Positions 8,067-17,888 are shown, counted from the stretch's first letter. The stretch is 64,000 nt of DNA from Pseudomonas sp. St316 (GCF_018325905.1 NZ_AP021901.1:558001-622000); one strand, 5' to 3'. Notes: a model not told the origin generated them from the letters alone. Numbers and translations: made by a program.

Positions 8067-9746
8067 TTAGCGTTCATGCACATAAGTGCCGGGCGCCGCT
8101 TCACCGGCCGGGTAGGCCTTGTTGCCCAGCACGGTCGGGGCTTTCTTCAGTTTGCCCGAGCGCTCGGCCTGCCAGGCCTGCCAGTGCAGCCACCAGGAGT
8201 CGGTGTGCTTGGTTGAATTCTCCTGCCAGTCCTCGGCCTTGGCCGGCATGTCATCACTGGTCATGTAGCGCGACTTGGGGTTGCCTGGCGGGTTGAGGAT
8301 GCTTTGGATATGCCCGCTGCTCGACAGCACGAACTCCACCTTGCCGCCAAACAGCTGTGCCGACTTGTAGCAGGACTTCCACGGTGTGATGTGGTCGTTG
8401 GTACCGGCGAGGGAAAAGATGTCGGCGGTGACCTGCTTGAGATCGATGGGCGTGCCGCACACTTCCAGTGCATTGGGGCGGATCAGTGGGTTGTTCTTGA
8501 ACATTTCGATGAGGTCGCCGTGGAACGCCGCCGGCAGCCTCGTGGTGTCATTGTTCCAGAACAGGATGTCGAACACCGGTGGCTCGTTGCCCAACAGGTA
8601 ATTGTTGACCCAGTAGTTCCAGATCAAGTCGTTGGGGCGCATCCAGGCGAACACCTTGGCCATGTCGCGACCTTCGAGTACACCGGCCTGGTAGGAATGG
8701 CGCTTGGCCGCTTCCAGGGTCTGTTCGTCGACGAACAACGCCACGTCGGTGTCCAGGGTGGTGTCGAGCACGCTGACCAGCAGGGTCAGGGCATTGACCT
8801 TTTTCTCGCCGAGGGCGGCATAATGGCCCAGCAGCGCGGTGCAGGTGATGCCGCCCGAGCAGGCGCCGAGCATGTTCACGTCCTTGCTGCCGGTGATGGC
8901 CGTGACCACGTCCACCGCTTCCTTGAGCGCCTCGATGTAGGTCGACAGGCCCCACTCGCGCTGTTCCTTGGTAGGGTTGCGCCAGCTGACGATGAAGGTC
9001 TGCACGTTGCTGCGCAGACAGAAACGCGCCAGGCTCTTGTCCGGGCTCAGGTCGAATACATAGAACTTGTTGATCTGTGGCGGCACCACCAGCAGCGGTC
9101 GCTCGTGGACCTGTTCGGTGATGGGCCGGTACTGGATCAGCTCCAGCACGTCGTTGCGAAATACCACGGCGCCTTCGGTCACGCCCAGGCTCTTGCCGAC
9201 CTCGAACGCGCCCATGTTGACCTGGCTAGGCATCCCGCCGTTGTGCACCAGGTCCTTGGCCAGGTGGGACAGGCCATCGAGCAGGCTCTTGCCGCCGGTT
9301 TCGAAGAAGCGCTTGACTGCTGCCGGGTTGGCCGCCGAGTTGGTCGGGGCCATGGCTTCGGTCATCAGGTTGATCACGAAATGTCCGCGGCTGATGTCCG
9401 CGGGCGAGAGGTTGCTGTCGTCGATCCAGGCGTGCAGCTCCTTGCGCCACGCCAGGTAGGTTTGCAGGTAACGTTTGTAGAGTGGGTTCTGGCTCCACGC
9501 CGGGTCAGCGAAGCGACGGTCGTCGCCGGCCGGTTGCAGCTCGGATTTGCCGAACAGGACATTCTTGAGTTCGACGCCGAAATGGGCGACATGCTTGACG
9601 CTGTGCAGCGGTTGCTTGATGGCCTGGGTCAGCACCATCCGGGCAGAGGCCAGCAGGTCTTTCCTGCGCAAGCCGACGACGGGATTCAACCCCAGGGTAT
9701 TTTCCGAGGCTTGGTACTTCAGGTCATCGTTGTTCTTGTTGCTCAT
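8067..9746 (-). CDS. phaC1: PhaC1, class II poly(3-hydroxyalkanoic acid) synthase 1
   Basis: First and usually main synthase of mcl-PHA, polymerising (R)-3-hydroxyacyl-CoA. The product is 559 residues. The lipase box GACSGG gives nucleophile Cys296, with Asp451 (NDHITPW) and His479 (SSGHIQS) as the other catalytic residues. The start ATG at 9746 is preceded by GGAG at good spacing. Codons 3-6 (AAC AAG AAC AAC) form a CA-rich Crc/Hfq-type site, and a sigma54-like promoter lies about 145 bases upstream. It heads phaC1-phaZ-phaC2-phaD. Confidence 0.97.
   Translation of the reverse strand: MSNKNNDDLKYQASENTLGLNPVVGLRRKDLLASARMVLTQAIKQPLHSVKHVAHFGVELKNVLFGKSELQPAGDDRRFADPAWSQNPLYKRYLQTYLAWRKELHAWIDDSNLSPADISRGHFVINLMTEAMAPTNSAANPAAVKRFFETGGKSLLDGLSHLAKDLVHNGGMPSQVNMGAFEVGKSLGVTEGAVVFRNDVLELIQYRPITEQVHERPLLVVPPQINKFYVFDLSPDKSLARFCLRSNVQTFIVSWRNPTKEQREWGLSTYIEALKEAVDVVTAITGSKDVNMLGACSGGITCTALLGHYAALGEKKVNALTLLVSVLDTTLDTDVALFVDEQTLEAAKRHSYQAGVLEGRDMAKVFAWMRPNDLIWNYWVNNYLLGNEPPVFDILFWNNDTTRLPAAFHGDLIEMFKNNPLIRPNALEVCGTPIDLKQVTADIFSLAGTNDHITPWKSCYKSAQLFGGKVEFVLSSSGHIQSILNPPGNPKSRYMTSDDMPAKAEDWQENSTKHTDSWWLHWQAWQAERSGKLKKAPTVLGNKAYPAGEAAPGTYVHER
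9729..9740 (-). promoter_or_regulatory. Crc/Hfq CA motif at the start of phaC1
   Basis: The mRNA reads AACAAGAACAAC directly after the second codon of phaC1, matching the AAYAANAA catabolite-activity motif. In P. putida the Hfq/Crc system is reported to repress phaC1 translation through such a site at this place. Here the match is seen directly; the function is inferred. Confidence 0.7.
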
Positions 9747-9889
9747 CTACGACGCTCCATTGTCCTTCAGACGAGTACCCGGATCGTGCCATGAAGCCAC
9801 ACAGCCAATACCAGGTACGCTGCTCGGGTGACCATTAATTCCGCATCGAGGGCCAATGAGGAAACGTATGCCAGGAACTCGGCGGTTCC

Positions 9890-9908
9890 TTTGCAGGTAA
9901 CTTGCCAG
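9890..9908 (-). promoter_or_regulatory. Candidate sigma54 (-24/-12) promoter of phaC1
   Basis: On the minus strand CTGGCAAGTTACCTGCAAA fits the RpoN consensus TGGCAC-N5-TTGCW, with GG and GC exactly ten bases apart. The predicted transcript would begin near 9881 and carry a leader of about 135 bases. A short inverted repeat GGAAC-N6-GTTCC (about 9874-9889) lies at the predicted start. Nitrogen-linked RpoN control of PHA genes is known in some pseudomonads. Confidence 0.55.
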
Positions 9909-10024
9909 CTCCATTGGTTACCCGAGTTTAATTTTTTTCGCAAGCAGGCCAGTCATTGACCTTGTCGCGCGCGCATTCAAGCAGATGAGTCTAGAAAAAT
10001 CGCCCTAAAGCGCCAGCCCTTGAG

Positions 10025-10402
10025 TTAGAGCATCAGCTTGACGACGGATGCGTTCGGATCGCGGGTTTTTCCGGCGGCCTTGAGTTCGCCAAGATAATCG
10101 TTCCACAAGTCTTCCTGACGCACCGCTAGCTGGTAGAGATAGTCCCAGGTGAACAGCCCGCTGTCGTGGCCGTCGTCGAAGGTCAGTTTCAGTGCGTACT
10201 GGCCGGCCGGTTCGACCTTGGTCAGGCCGACGTTGAGCTTGCCGTATTGCAGGATGGGTTTGCCATGGCCCTGGACCTCGGCGGAAGGCGAGTGCACCCG
10301 CAGGAACTCGGCGGGCAGGTGATACTCCTCGTCCGGCGCGTATTTGAGCGTCAGGGTCCTGGAGGCTTTGTGCAGGTTGATGGCGGTGGGGAGCTTGGTC
10401 AT
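10025..10402 (-). CDS. DUF971 domain protein (gamma-butyrobetaine hydroxylase N-terminal-like)
   Basis: A conserved 125-residue protein of unknown function. The single DUF971 domain covers nearly all of it and is related to the N-terminal domain of gamma-butyrobetaine hydroxylases; motifs include FLRVHSPSAEVQGHG (about 35-49) and the GLFTWDYLY segment (about 90-98). I chose ATG 10402 (MTKLPTAINLH) because it matches the usual family N-terminus; an in-frame ATG at 10429 would add nine residues. It lies between hslU and phaC1, as in other pseudomonads. A link to iron-sulfur or redox proteins has been suggested for the family but nothing here shows it. Confidence 0.8.
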   Translation of the reverse strand: MTKLPTAINLHKASRTLTLKYAPDEEYHLPAEFLRVHSPSAEVQGHGKPILQYGKLNVGLTKVEPAGQYALKLTFDDGHDSGLFTWDYLYQLAVRQEDLWNDYLGELKAAGKTRDPNASVVKLML

Positions 10403-10456
10403 GGCCTGTGATCCGTCTCTGAAGGACATCTTGATCTATAAACGACACAGTCAAAT

Positions 10457-10571
10457 GTGGGAGCGGGCTGTGTGGGAGCAAGGCTTGCCCGCGATGAAAA
10501 CGCCGCGGTCTCTTGAGGACCGCAGCGCCTGGATCGCGAGCAAGCTTTGCTCCCACACAGCCCACTCCCAC
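10457..10571. repeat. Composite nested REP element, copy A
   Basis: A 115-base inverted repeat in which an inner REP pair (GTGGGAGCAAGGCTTGC ... GCAAGCTTTGCTCCCAC) sits inside an outer pair (GTGGGAGCGGGCTGT ... CAGCCCACTCCCAC). It lies between hslU and the DUF971 gene. Its reverse complement resembles the element at 37951-38064. Confidence 0.8.
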
Positions 10572-10596
10572 AGGTCCCGGGAAACCTGTCAGTGGG

Positions 10597-11934
10597 TTAC
10601 AGGATATACCGCGACAGGTCTTCGTTCTGCGCCAGCTCACCCAGGTGGCTGTTGACGTACTCGGCGTCGATGAGGATCGGCGCTTCGCTGTGGGCGCTCG
10701 CCAGGTCGCCGGCGCTGAACGAGACTTCCTCGAGCAGGCGTTCGAGCAGCGTGTGCAGGCGACGGGCACCGATGTTCTCGGTCTTTTCGTTGACCTGCCA
10801 GGCGATCTGGGCCAAACGCTTGATGCCTTCTGGCGTGAACTCGATGCTCAGGCCTTCGGTCTTGAGCAGCGCGCAATACTGTTCGGTCAGGGACGCGTGG
10901 GGCTCGCTGAGGATGCGTTCGAAATCTTCCGGCGTCAGCGCCTTGAGTTCGACACGGATCGGCAGGCGACCCTGCAACTCCGGCACCAGGTCGCTCGGCT
11001 TGCTCAGGTGGAACGCACCGGAGGCGATGAACAGGATGTGGTCAGTCTTGACCATGCCCAGCTTGGTGTTGACCGTGCAGCCTTCAATCAGCGGCAGCAG
11101 GTCGCGTTGCACACCTTCGCGGGACACATCGGCACCGCCGACATTGCCGCGCTTGGCGACTTTGTCGATTTCGTCGATGAACACGATGCCATGCTGCTCG
11201 ACCGCCTCCAGTGCCTTGGCCTTCAACTCTTCTTCGTTGACCAGGCGGCCGGCTTCCTCATCGCGCACCAGTTTCAGCGCTTCCTTGACCTTGAGCTTGC
11301 GGTTTTTCTTCTTGCCCTTGCCCATGTTGGCGAACAGGCTCTGCAACTGGTTGGTCATCTCTTCCATGCCTGGCGGCGCGGAAATATCGACGCCGGCCAT
11401 TTCGGCCACTTCGATCTCGATTTCCTTGTCGTCCAGCTGGCCTTCGCGCAGGCGCTTGCGGAACAGTTGGCGAGTGTTGGAGTCCTGGGTCGCGGCGGCG
11501 TCGGCGTTGAAGCCCATGCGCGCCGGTGGCAGCAAGGCGTCAAGGATGCGCTCTTCGGCGGCGTCTTCGGCGCGGTGGCGGACCTTGGTGATTTCCTGTT
11601 CGCGCAGCAGCTTGATGGCGGCATCGGCCAGGTCACGGATGATCGACTCGACGTCGCGGCCGACATAACCGACTTCGGTGAACTTGGTGGCCTCGACCTT
11701 GATGAACGGCGCGTTGGCAAGTTTGGCCAGGCGTCGGGCGATCTCGGTTTTACCGACACCGGTCGGGCCGATCATCAGGATGTTCTTGGGCGTCACTTCA
11801 ACGCGCAGCTCTTCAGGCAGCTGCATCCGGCGCCAGCGGTTACGCAAGGCGATGGCGACGGCGCGTTTGGCATCGTCCTGGCCGATGATATGGCGATTGA
11901 GTTCGTGGACGATTTCGCGGGGAGTCATGGACAT
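10597..11934 (-). CDS. hslU: HslU, ATPase subunit of the HslUV protease
   Basis: AAA+ unfoldase that feeds substrates to the HslV peptidase in the cytoplasm. The 445-residue product shows Walker A GPTGVGKT (56-63), pore loop GYVGRD (89-94), an intermediate I-domain (about 110-240, with a GKGKKKNRK basic patch) and Walker [10 protein letters not shown] (250-258). The C-terminus EDLSRYIL is the tail that inserts into HslV to activate it. It lies 56 bases downstream of hslV on the same strand, as in the classic hslVU heat-shock operon. Confidence 0.98.
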   Translation of the reverse strand: MSMTPREIVHELNRHIIGQDDAKRAVAIALRNRWRRMQLPEELRVEVTPKNILMIGPTGVGKTEIARRLAKLANAPFIKVEATKFTEVGYVGRDVESIIRDLADAAIKLLREQEITKVRHRAEDAAEERILDALLPPARMGFNADAAATQDSNTRQLFRKRLREGQLDDKEIEIEVAEMAGVDISAPPGMEEMTNQLQSLFANMGKGKKKNRKLKVKEALKLVRDEEAGRLVNEEELKAKALEAVEQHGIVFIDEIDKVAKRGNVGGADVSREGVQRDLLPLIEGCTVNTKLGMVKTDHILFIASGAFHLSKPSDLVPELQGRLPIRVELKALTPEDFERILSEPHASLTEQYCALLKTEGLSIEFTPEGIKRLAQIAWQVNEKTENIGARRLHTLLERLLEEVSFSAGDLASAHSEAPILIDAEYVNSHLGELAQNEDLSRYIL

Positions 11935-11990
11935 AATAATTGGCGGTCCTCAAGCAAGAATGAATGCCGTGGCGCTAGGCCAGAACAGGC

Positions 11991-12521
11991 TTATTCCGCG
12001 AGGTCCTGCTCCTCAATGGTCTGGGTGTGGTTGGTGAATACACAGATGTCGGCGGCGATGCCCAGGGCAGTCTCGACGATCTCGCGGGCCGACAGGTCGG
12101 TCTTTTTCAACAGGGCGCTGGCCGCGGCCTGGGCGTAGCCGCCACCGGAACCCATGGCGATCAGGCCATCCTCGGGCTCAACGACGTCGCCGTTGCCAGT
12201 GATGATCAGGGAGGCGTCCTTGTTGGCGACCGCGAGCATGGCTTCGAGGCGGCTCAGGGAGCGGTCGGTGCGCCATTCCTTGGCCAGTTCCACGGCGGCA
12301 CGGACCAGGTGGCCCTGGTGTTTTTCCAGCTGGCCTTCGAAACGTTCGAACAAGGTGAAAGCGTCGGCGGTGGCCCCGGCGAATCCGGCGATGACCTCGC
12401 CGTGATACAGGCGGCGGACTTTCTTCGCGTTGCCTTTCATCACGGTGTTGCCCAGTGAAACCTGGCCGTCGCCGCCCATGACGACTTTGCCATGACGGCG
12501 GACTGAAACGATGGTGGTCAA
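11991..12521 (-). CDS. hslV: HslV, peptidase subunit of the HslUV protease (TTG start)
   Basis: Proteasome-beta-like threonine peptidase. The likely start is TTG at 12521: it yields a 176-residue product beginning (M)[11 protein letters not shown], where Thr2 becomes the catalytic N-terminal nucleophile after Met removal, and GGAGA lies just upstream. The in-frame ATG at 12593 would add 24 residues ahead of that Thr and is incompatible with the known autocatalytic architecture unless processed. The GGDGQVSLG segment (about 16-24) and the GSGGGYA motif near 125 are family marks. It is the first gene of hslVU. Confidence 0.95.
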   Translation of the reverse strand: MTTIVSVRRHGKVVMGGDGQVSLGNTVMKGNAKKVRRLYHGEVIAGFAGATADAFTLFERFEGQLEKHQGHLVRAAVELAKEWRTDRSLSRLEAMLAVANKDASLIITGNGDVVEPEDGLIAMGSGGGYAQAAASALLKKTDLSAREIVETALGIAADICVFTNHTQTIEEQDLAE

Positions 12522-12683
12522 GGGAGAGTCTCCACGCAGCGGGGCGAAAATGCCCGGATGGAACTCATATGGGGGTGGCGCGGGGATTTTCAACTGTGGG
12601 GCGGGGAAGGGGATGAGTGGTGCTGCGGGGCGTCGAATGCGTGGAATGGCAAACCATCATGGCTGGGCTAGCAAAACAGCTAT

Positions 12684-12777
12684 TGTGGCGAGGGAGCTTG
12701 CTCCCGCTGGAGCGCGTAGCGGTCCCCAGCTCTTGGGGCCGCTTCGCAGCCCAGCGGGAGCAAGCTCCCTCGCCACA
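12684..12777. repeat. Inverted repeat of a second REP class
   Basis: Arms TGTGGCGAGGGAGCTTGCTC and GAGCAAGCTCCCTCGCCACA are perfectly inverted; the spacer contains CCGCTGG/CCAGCGG, extending the stem to about 27 pairs. The core GGCGAGGGAGC differs from the GTGGGAGCGAGC class elsewhere. It fills the gap between the SPOR gene and hslV; the rest of that 290-base gap shows nothing else. Confidence 0.85.
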
Positions 12778-12811
12778 AAAGCCACGAAGCCACAGGTGTT
12801 TTCTGCGCAGA

Positions 12812-13507
12812 TCAGCGGCTCTGGCGTTGTTGTAACAACAGATTGCTGAAACCGCTGCCGGCCAATTGTTTCTGGGCCTTGGTCAGTTCCTCGCGGTTGC
12901 TGAACGGCCCGACCAGTACCCGGTACCAGGTTTCGTCCTTCACGGTGCCGGACTCCACCGACACGGACTGGCCCAGCAGAATGATCTGCGCCCGGACCTT
13001 GTCGGCGTCGGCTTCCTTGCGGAACGAACCGGCCTGCAGGAAGAACTTCGTCACCGGCGCGGCTTTCTGCACCGGTGGGGCCGGTGGCGGGGTGATGCCG
13101 GCCAGGGCTGCCTGGGCGCGAGCGGTGTCGATTTTCGCCGCTTCGGCCGGGGTTACCGGCGTGGTGGGCACTTGCGGTGTCGGCAGGGTTTTCTCCGGCA
13201 CGGCCTCGGGCGGCACAATGACTTCCGATTCCGGCAGCAAGGTGTAGAAGTCGTACTTCGGCTTCACCGGTTGCGTCGGGCTCGGCGGGGTCTTGTTGGC
13301 CTCGGCGATCCGCGTGGCTTTCTGCTGCTCTTGCCGGACGCGCTTGACGTCATCGCCCTGGCCCGGCTCCAGCTTCATCAGAAACACAATGAAAGCGCCG
13401 ACCGTCAGGCCGATGGCCATCCACAACCAGCCCGGAATCGGTTTTTTGGCTGGAGGCTGGTAACGACTGGCGCCGCGTTTGGGTGCAGGTTTTTTCTTGG
13501 CGGCCAA
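12812..13507 (-). CDS. SPOR-domain protein (FtsN-like)
   Basis: A bitopic inner-membrane protein of 231 residues. A basic cytoplasmic N-terminus (1-25, rich in Lys and Pro) precedes one membrane helix (about 26-44), a Pro-rich periplasmic linker (about 70-145) and a C-terminal SPOR domain (about 150-228, with FFLQAGSF and WYRVLVGPF). SPOR domains bind denuded glycan at the division septum, and FtsN has this layout. It is immediately downstream of argS (the stop of argS is 2 bases away), as in P. aeruginosa. I call it FtsN-like because it lacks other confirmatory residues I could check. Confidence 0.85.
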   Translation of the reverse strand: MAAKKKPAPKRGASRYQPPAKKPIPGWLWMAIGLTVGAFIVFLMKLEPGQGDDVKRVRQEQQKATRIAEANKTPPSPTQPVKPKYDFYTLLPESEVIVPPEAVPEKTLPTPQVPTTPVTPAEAAKIDTARAQAALAGITPPPAPPVQKAAPVTKFFLQAGSFRKEADADKVRAQIILLGQSVSVESGTVKDETWYRVLVGPFSNREELTKAQKQLAGSGFSNLLLQQRQSR

Positions 13508-13508
13508 C

Positions 13509-15245
13509 TTACATGCGCTCCAGGGTTTCCAGGCCCAGCAGTTCCAGGCCTTGCTTGAGCGTACGCCCGGTCAGCGCGGCGAGGCGCAGGCGGCTCTGCA
13601 TTTGCTCTGGGGTTTGCGCGCTCAGGATCGGGCAGTTCTCGTAGAAACTGGAGAACAGGCCGGCGACATCGTACAGGTAGGCACACAGGGTGTGCGGCGT
13701 GCCCTTGTCAGCGACGTTATTCAACACTTCACCGAACTGCGCCAGCTTCGCCGCCAGCTCCTGTTCGTGAGCGGCTTGGAGCACGATGCGGCCGTCCACT
13801 TCATTGAAGTTTTTGCCGAGCTTGCGGAACACACCGGCCACGCGGGTGTAGGCGTACAGCAGGTACGGCGCGGTGTTGCCTTCGAAGTTGAGCATCAGGT
13901 CGAAGTTGAAGCTGTAGTCGCTGGTGCGGTGCTTGGACAGGTCGGCGTATTTCACCGCGTCGATGCCCACGACCTTGGCGATCTTGCGCAGTTCGTCTTC
14001 GGCCAGCTCGGGGTTCTTGCCCTTGACCAGGGTATAGGCGCGGTCCTGGGCTTCGGTCAGCAGGTCGATCAGCTTCACCGTGCCGCCATCGCGGGTCTTG
14101 AACGGGCGGCCGTCGGCGCCGTTCATGGTGCCGAAGCCCATGTGTTCCATGTCCATCGGATGGGTCACGAAACCGGCCAGGCGCGCGACTTCGAACACTT
14201 GCTGGAAGTGCAGGGCCTGGCGCTGGTCGACAAAGTACAGCACCCGGTCGGCCTTGAGCACGCCGTTGCGGTAGCGCACGGCCGCCAGGTCGGTGGTGGC
14301 GTAGAGGTAGCCACCGTCAGCCTTGACGATGATCACCGGCAGCGGCTCGCCATCGGCGGTCTTGAACTGGTCGAGGAACACGCACTGGGCGCCGTTGCTT
14401 TCCACCAGCATGCCCTTGGCCTTGAGGTCGTTGACCACGTTGATCAGGTCGTCGTTGTAGGCGCTTTCACCCATCACGTCGGCCATGGTCAATTTGACGT
14501 TCAGCAGCTCGTAGATTTTCTGGCAATGGGACAGGGAGATGTCCTTGAACTTGCTCCACAGTGCCAGGCACTCGGCATCGCCGGCCTGCAGCTTGACCAC
14601 CAGGCCCCGGGCGCGGTCGGCGAACTCGGGCGACTCGTCGAAGCGTTGCTTGGCGGCGCGGTAGAAGTTCTCCAGGTCCGACAGCTCATCGCTGGTGATC
14701 GGGTTTTCCTGCAGGTAGGCCATCAGCATGCCGAACTGGGTACCCCAATCGCCCACGTGGTTCTGGCGGATCACCGTGTCGCCGAGAAACTCCAGGACCC
14801 GGGCCACGCCGTCGCCTATGATGGTCGAGCGCAGGTGGCCGACGTGCATTTCCTTGGCCAGGTTGGGGGCCGAGAGGTCGACCACGGTGCGCTGCAACGG
14901 GCCGGCCTTGCGCACGCCGATGCGTTCGTCAGCCAGGGCCGCGTCCAGGCGCGAAGCCAGGGCCTGGGTGTTCTGGAAGAAATTGATGAACCCGGGGCCG
15001 GCAATGTCCGCCTTGCTGACGTTCTCGTCGGCCGGCAGGGCGGCGATGATTTTCTCCGCCAGGTCCCGTGGCTTCATGCCGGCCGGCTTGGCGAGCATCA
15101 TCGCGATGTTGCTGGCGAAGTCGCCGTGGGTCTTGTCGCGGGTGTTTTCGACCTGAATCGCCGGCGACAGGCCTTCTGGCAGCACACCTTCAGTGACGAG
15201 TTGGGCGATGGCTTGCTGGATGAGCTGGCGAATGGTGTCTTTCAT
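13509..15245 (-). CDS. argS: ArgS, arginyl-tRNA synthetase
   Basis: Class I aminoacyl-tRNA synthetase charging tRNA-Arg. The 578-residue product starts at ATG 15245 ([10 protein letters not shown]); an upstream in-frame ATG at 15260 would add five residues and fits the ribosome site less well. The HIGH signature appears as HVGH (134-137) in [17 protein letters not shown]; the KMSKS loop is divergent, as is usual for ArgS. The N-terminal Add1 domain and C-terminal DALR domain are at normal places. It is followed after 2 bases by the SPOR gene. Confidence 0.97.
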   Translation of the reverse strand: MKDTIRQLIQQAIAQLVTEGVLPEGLSPAIQVENTRDKTHGDFASNIAMMLAKPAGMKPRDLAEKIIAALPADENVSKADIAGPGFINFFQNTQALASRLDAALADERIGVRKAGPLQRTVVDLSAPNLAKEMHVGHLRSTIIGDGVARVLEFLGDTVIRQNHVGDWGTQFGMLMAYLQENPITSDELSDLENFYRAAKQRFDESPEFADRARGLVVKLQAGDAECLALWSKFKDISLSHCQKIYELLNVKLTMADVMGESAYNDDLINVVNDLKAKGMLVESNGAQCVFLDQFKTADGEPLPVIIVKADGGYLYATTDLAAVRYRNGVLKADRVLYFVDQRQALHFQQVFEVARLAGFVTHPMDMEHMGFGTMNGADGRPFKTRDGGTVKLIDLLTEAQDRAYTLVKGKNPELAEDELRKIAKVVGIDAVKYADLSKHRTSDYSFNFDLMLNFEGNTAPYLLYAYTRVAGVFRKLGKNFNEVDGRIVLQAAHEQELAAKLAQFGEVLNNVADKGTPHTLCAYLYDVAGLFSSFYENCPILSAQTPEQMQSRLRLAALTGRTLKQGLELLGLETLERM

Positions 15246-15408
15246 GGTCTTCTCTTTCAACCGCAGGCGCGGCGGCGCTTCGATGCGCTGGTGGAAAAAC
15301 TGGGCATTATCCGTGGCGAAGACGGGCTTGCCAACTGTAGCGGGTCCATATGGCTGTTTGCGAGACGACTGACAGTTGACCTGTCCCTCACAGATAGACT
15401 CAAACCCT

Positions 15409-15495
15409 GTGGGAGCGAGCTTGCTCGCGATAGCGGTGTGTCATCCAACATCAATGTTGTTGTGCCACCGCAATCGCGAGCAAGCTCGCTCCCAC
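15409..15495. repeat. REPIN, copy 4
   Basis: An inverted REP pair, GTGGGAGCGAGCTTGCTCGC to GCGAGCAAGCTCGCTCCCAC, in the gap between argS and priA. Its spacer contains CATCCAACATCAATGT, shared with copy 3 (7859). Confidence 0.9.
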
Positions 15496-15530
15496 AGGGC
15501 ATGGTATGAGTCGATGTTGCAATCAGCCCA

Positions 15531-17750
15531 TCAATACAAATCCACCGGATCCACATCCAGCGACCAGCGCACCGCCCGCCCGCTGGGCATCTGTTCCAGC
15601 ACCAGCAGCCAGGCGCTCAGCAGTCGATGCAGCGGTGCCCGGGCATTGGCCTGTAATAAAAGCTGCGCGCGATAGCGCCCGGCCCGCCGCTCCATCGGCG
15701 CCGGCACCGGGCCCAGGAGTTCGATGCCGGTGAGGTTCTGCTCCGCCAGCAAACGCTCTGCCTCGCTGCAGGCCTCATCGAGAAAGCCTTCGGCCTGCCC
15801 CGGCTTGTGGGCTTCGGCCCGCAACAATGCCAGGTGGGTAAAGGGCGGCAGGCCGGCGCTGCGGCGCTCGCTCAAGGCCTGTTCGGCGAAGGCGAAATAA
15901 CCTTGCTCGGTCAGTTGGATCAGTAACGGATGATCGGCCAGGTGGGTCTGGATGATCACTTTGCCCGGCTCCTCGGCCCGCCCGGCCCGGCCTGCGACCT
16001 GGACGATCAGCTGCGCCATGCGCTCGCTGGCGCGGAAGTCTCCGGAAAACAGTCCGCCATCGGCGTCGAGGATTGACACCAGGGTGACGCGGGGAAAGTG
16101 GTGCCCCTTGGCGAGCATCTGCGTGCCCACCAGGATGCACGGCTGGCCCTTCTGGATCGTGGCGAACAACTGGTTCATCGCGTCCTTGCGCGAAGTACTG
16201 TCGCGATCCACCCGCAGTACCGGGTAATCGGGGAACAGGATGCCCAGCCGTTCTTCGGCCCGCTCGGTGCCGGCGCCGACCGGGCGCAAGTCCACTTTGC
16301 CGCACTGCGGGCAATGCCTTGGCACGCGCTCGGCGTGGCCACAATGGTGGCAACGCAGCTCGCCATGGCGTTGATGCACGGTCATCCGCGCATCGCAGCG
16401 CTCACAGCCAGACATCCAGCCGCAGTCGTGGCACAACAGGGTCGGGGCAAAACCACGGCGATTGAGGAACACCAGGACCTGTTGCCCGGCAGCCAGGGTC
16501 TGGCCGATGGCTTGCTGCATCGGCCCGGAAATACCGCTGTCCAGCGGGCGACTTTTCACGTCCAGGCGCAGGAAGCGCGGTTGCTTGGCGCCGCCGGCCC
16601 GCTCATTGAGGCGCAGCAGGCCGTAGCGGCCGGTGTAGGCGTTGTGCAGGCTTTCCAGCGATGGCGTGGCCGAACCAAGGACGATCGGGATGTTTTCCTG
16701 GCGGGCACGCACCAGCGCCAGGTCGCGGGCGTGGTAGCGCAGGCCTTCCTGCTGTTTATAAGAGCCGTCGTGTTCTTCGTCGATGATGATCAGGCCAGGG
16801 TTCTTCATCGGTGTGAACAGCGCCGAACGGGTGCCGATGATGATATCGGCCTCGCCGTCACGGGCGGCGAGCCAGGCTTCCAGGCGTTCGCGGTCGTTGA
16901 CCGCCGAATGCACCAGGGCGATCCGGGCGTTGAAGCGCTGTTCGAAGCGCGCCAGGGTTTGCGGGCCGAGGTTGATTTCCGGAATCAGTACCAGGGCCTG
17001 CTTGCCGGCCTCCAGGGTCTGGCGGATCAGTTGCAGGTAGACCTCGGTCTTGCCGCTGCCGGTGACGCCCGCCAGCAGGAAGGCGTGATAACTGTCGAAG
17101 CCTGCCCGGATCGCTTCGCAAGCGGCCCGTTGTTCGGCGTTGAGTGGCAGTTCCGGCTGTGCCAGCCAATGCTCATGGCGGGCACCAGGGGCGTGCCTGC
17201 GGATCTCCACCTGGACCAGATCCTTGGCCAGCAACAGATCGAGGCTGTCTTTGCTGAGCATCAGCTTGCTCAGCAATTGATGGGCTACACCGTGGGGATG
17301 CTGGGCCAGGGTTGCCAGGGCTTCGCGCTGGCGCGGCGCGCGGGCGATGCGCGGATCGTCCAGCGAGGCGCCGGGTGCGATCGACCAGAACCGTTCCTGG
17401 CGTGCCTCGGCCGGTTCGCCCTGGCGCAGCAGCACCGGCAGCGCCCAACTCAGGGTGTCGCCGAGGCTGTGCTGGTAATACTGAGAGGTCCACAGGCACA
17501 GCTTGAACAGCGCTGCGGGCAGCGGTGGCGTGGCATCGAGCAGGGCCAGGGCCGGCTTGAGCTTGTCGACCGGGACCTCGCTATGGTCGGTGACCTCCAC
17601 TAGGATGCCGATCATTTCCCGTCGGCCGAACGGTACCCGCAGGCGCATGCCCGGTTGCAACTGGGCACGCGGGACCCCGGCCGGAGCGCGGTAGTCGAAC
17701 AGGCGGCGCAGGGGCGAAGGCAGGGCGAGGCGCAGGATGGCGTCGGGCAC
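15531..17750 (-). CDS. priA: PriA, primosomal replication restart helicase (GTG start)
   Basis: 3'-to-5' DEXH helicase that reloads the replisome at collapsed forks. Start GTG at 17750 gives 739 residues beginning PDAILRLALP, the family N-terminus; the ATG at 17783 adds eleven unrelated residues. In this numbering Walker A GVTGSGKT is 228-235 and Walker B DEEH is 324-327. Eight zinc-binding cysteines lie at 440, 443, 449, 452, 467, 470, 480 and 483. The N-terminal 3'-DNA-binding domain and C-terminal region are complete. It diverges from rpmE. Confidence 0.96.
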   Translation of the reverse strand: MPDAILRLALPSPLRRLFDYRAPAGVPRAQLQPGMRLRVPFGRREMIGILVEVTDHSEVPVDKLKPALALLDATPPLPAALFKLCLWTSQYYQHSLGDTLSWALPVLLRQGEPAEARQERFWSIAPGASLDDPRIARAPRQREALATLAQHPHGVAHQLLSKLMLSKDSLDLLLAKDLVQVEIRRHAPGARHEHWLAQPELPLNAEQRAACEAIRAGFDSYHAFLLAGVTGSGKTEVYLQLIRQTLEAGKQALVLIPEINLGPQTLARFEQRFNARIALVHSAVNDRERLEAWLAARDGEADIIIGTRSALFTPMKNPGLIIIDEEHDGSYKQQEGLRYHARDLALVRARQENIPIVLGSATPSLESLHNAYTGRYGLLRLNERAGGAKQPRFLRLDVKSRPLDSGISGPMQQAIGQTLAAGQQVLVFLNRRGFAPTLLCHDCGWMSGCERCDARMTVHQRHGELRCHHCGHAERVPRHCPQCGKVDLRPVGAGTERAEERLGILFPDYPVLRVDRDSTSRKDAMNQLFATIQKGQPCILVGTQMLAKGHHFPRVTLVSILDADGGLFSGDFRASERMAQLIVQVAGRAGRAEEPGKVIIQTHLADHPLLIQLTEQGYFAFAEQALSERRSAGLPPFTHLALLRAEAHKPGQAEGFLDEACSEAERLLAEQNLTGIELLGPVPAPMERRAGRYRAQLLLQANARAPLHRLLSAWLLVLEQMPSGRAVRWSLDVDPVDLY

Positions 17751-17801
17751 GCGGGGGATCTCGATAGGCGGACAAGTTCGCAAGGCTGAGCACGACTCAA
17801 T

Positions 17802-17888
17802 GTGGGAGCGCGCTTGCTCGCGATGGCTGCGGCACAGCCAGCATCACTGCAACTGACCCACCGCTATCGCGAGCAAGCTCGCTCCCAC
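17802..17888. repeat. REPIN, copy 5
   Basis: An inverted REP pair, GTGGGAGCGCGCTTGCTCGC to GCGAGCAAGCTCGCTCCCAC, in the divergent priA-rpmE gap. The left arm has GCGCGC instead of GCGAGC, one mismatch in the stem. Confidence 0.88.

Noticed and set aside
8304..9794. A 496-codon open frame on the plus strand opposite phaC1
   Set aside because: Antisense image of phaC1, biased in composition and without family resemblance; a similar one opposes phaC2 (5140-6864).
13479..15509. A 676-codon open frame on the plus strand opposite argS
   Set aside because: Antisense image of argS that runs into the REPIN at 15409; no family resemblance.
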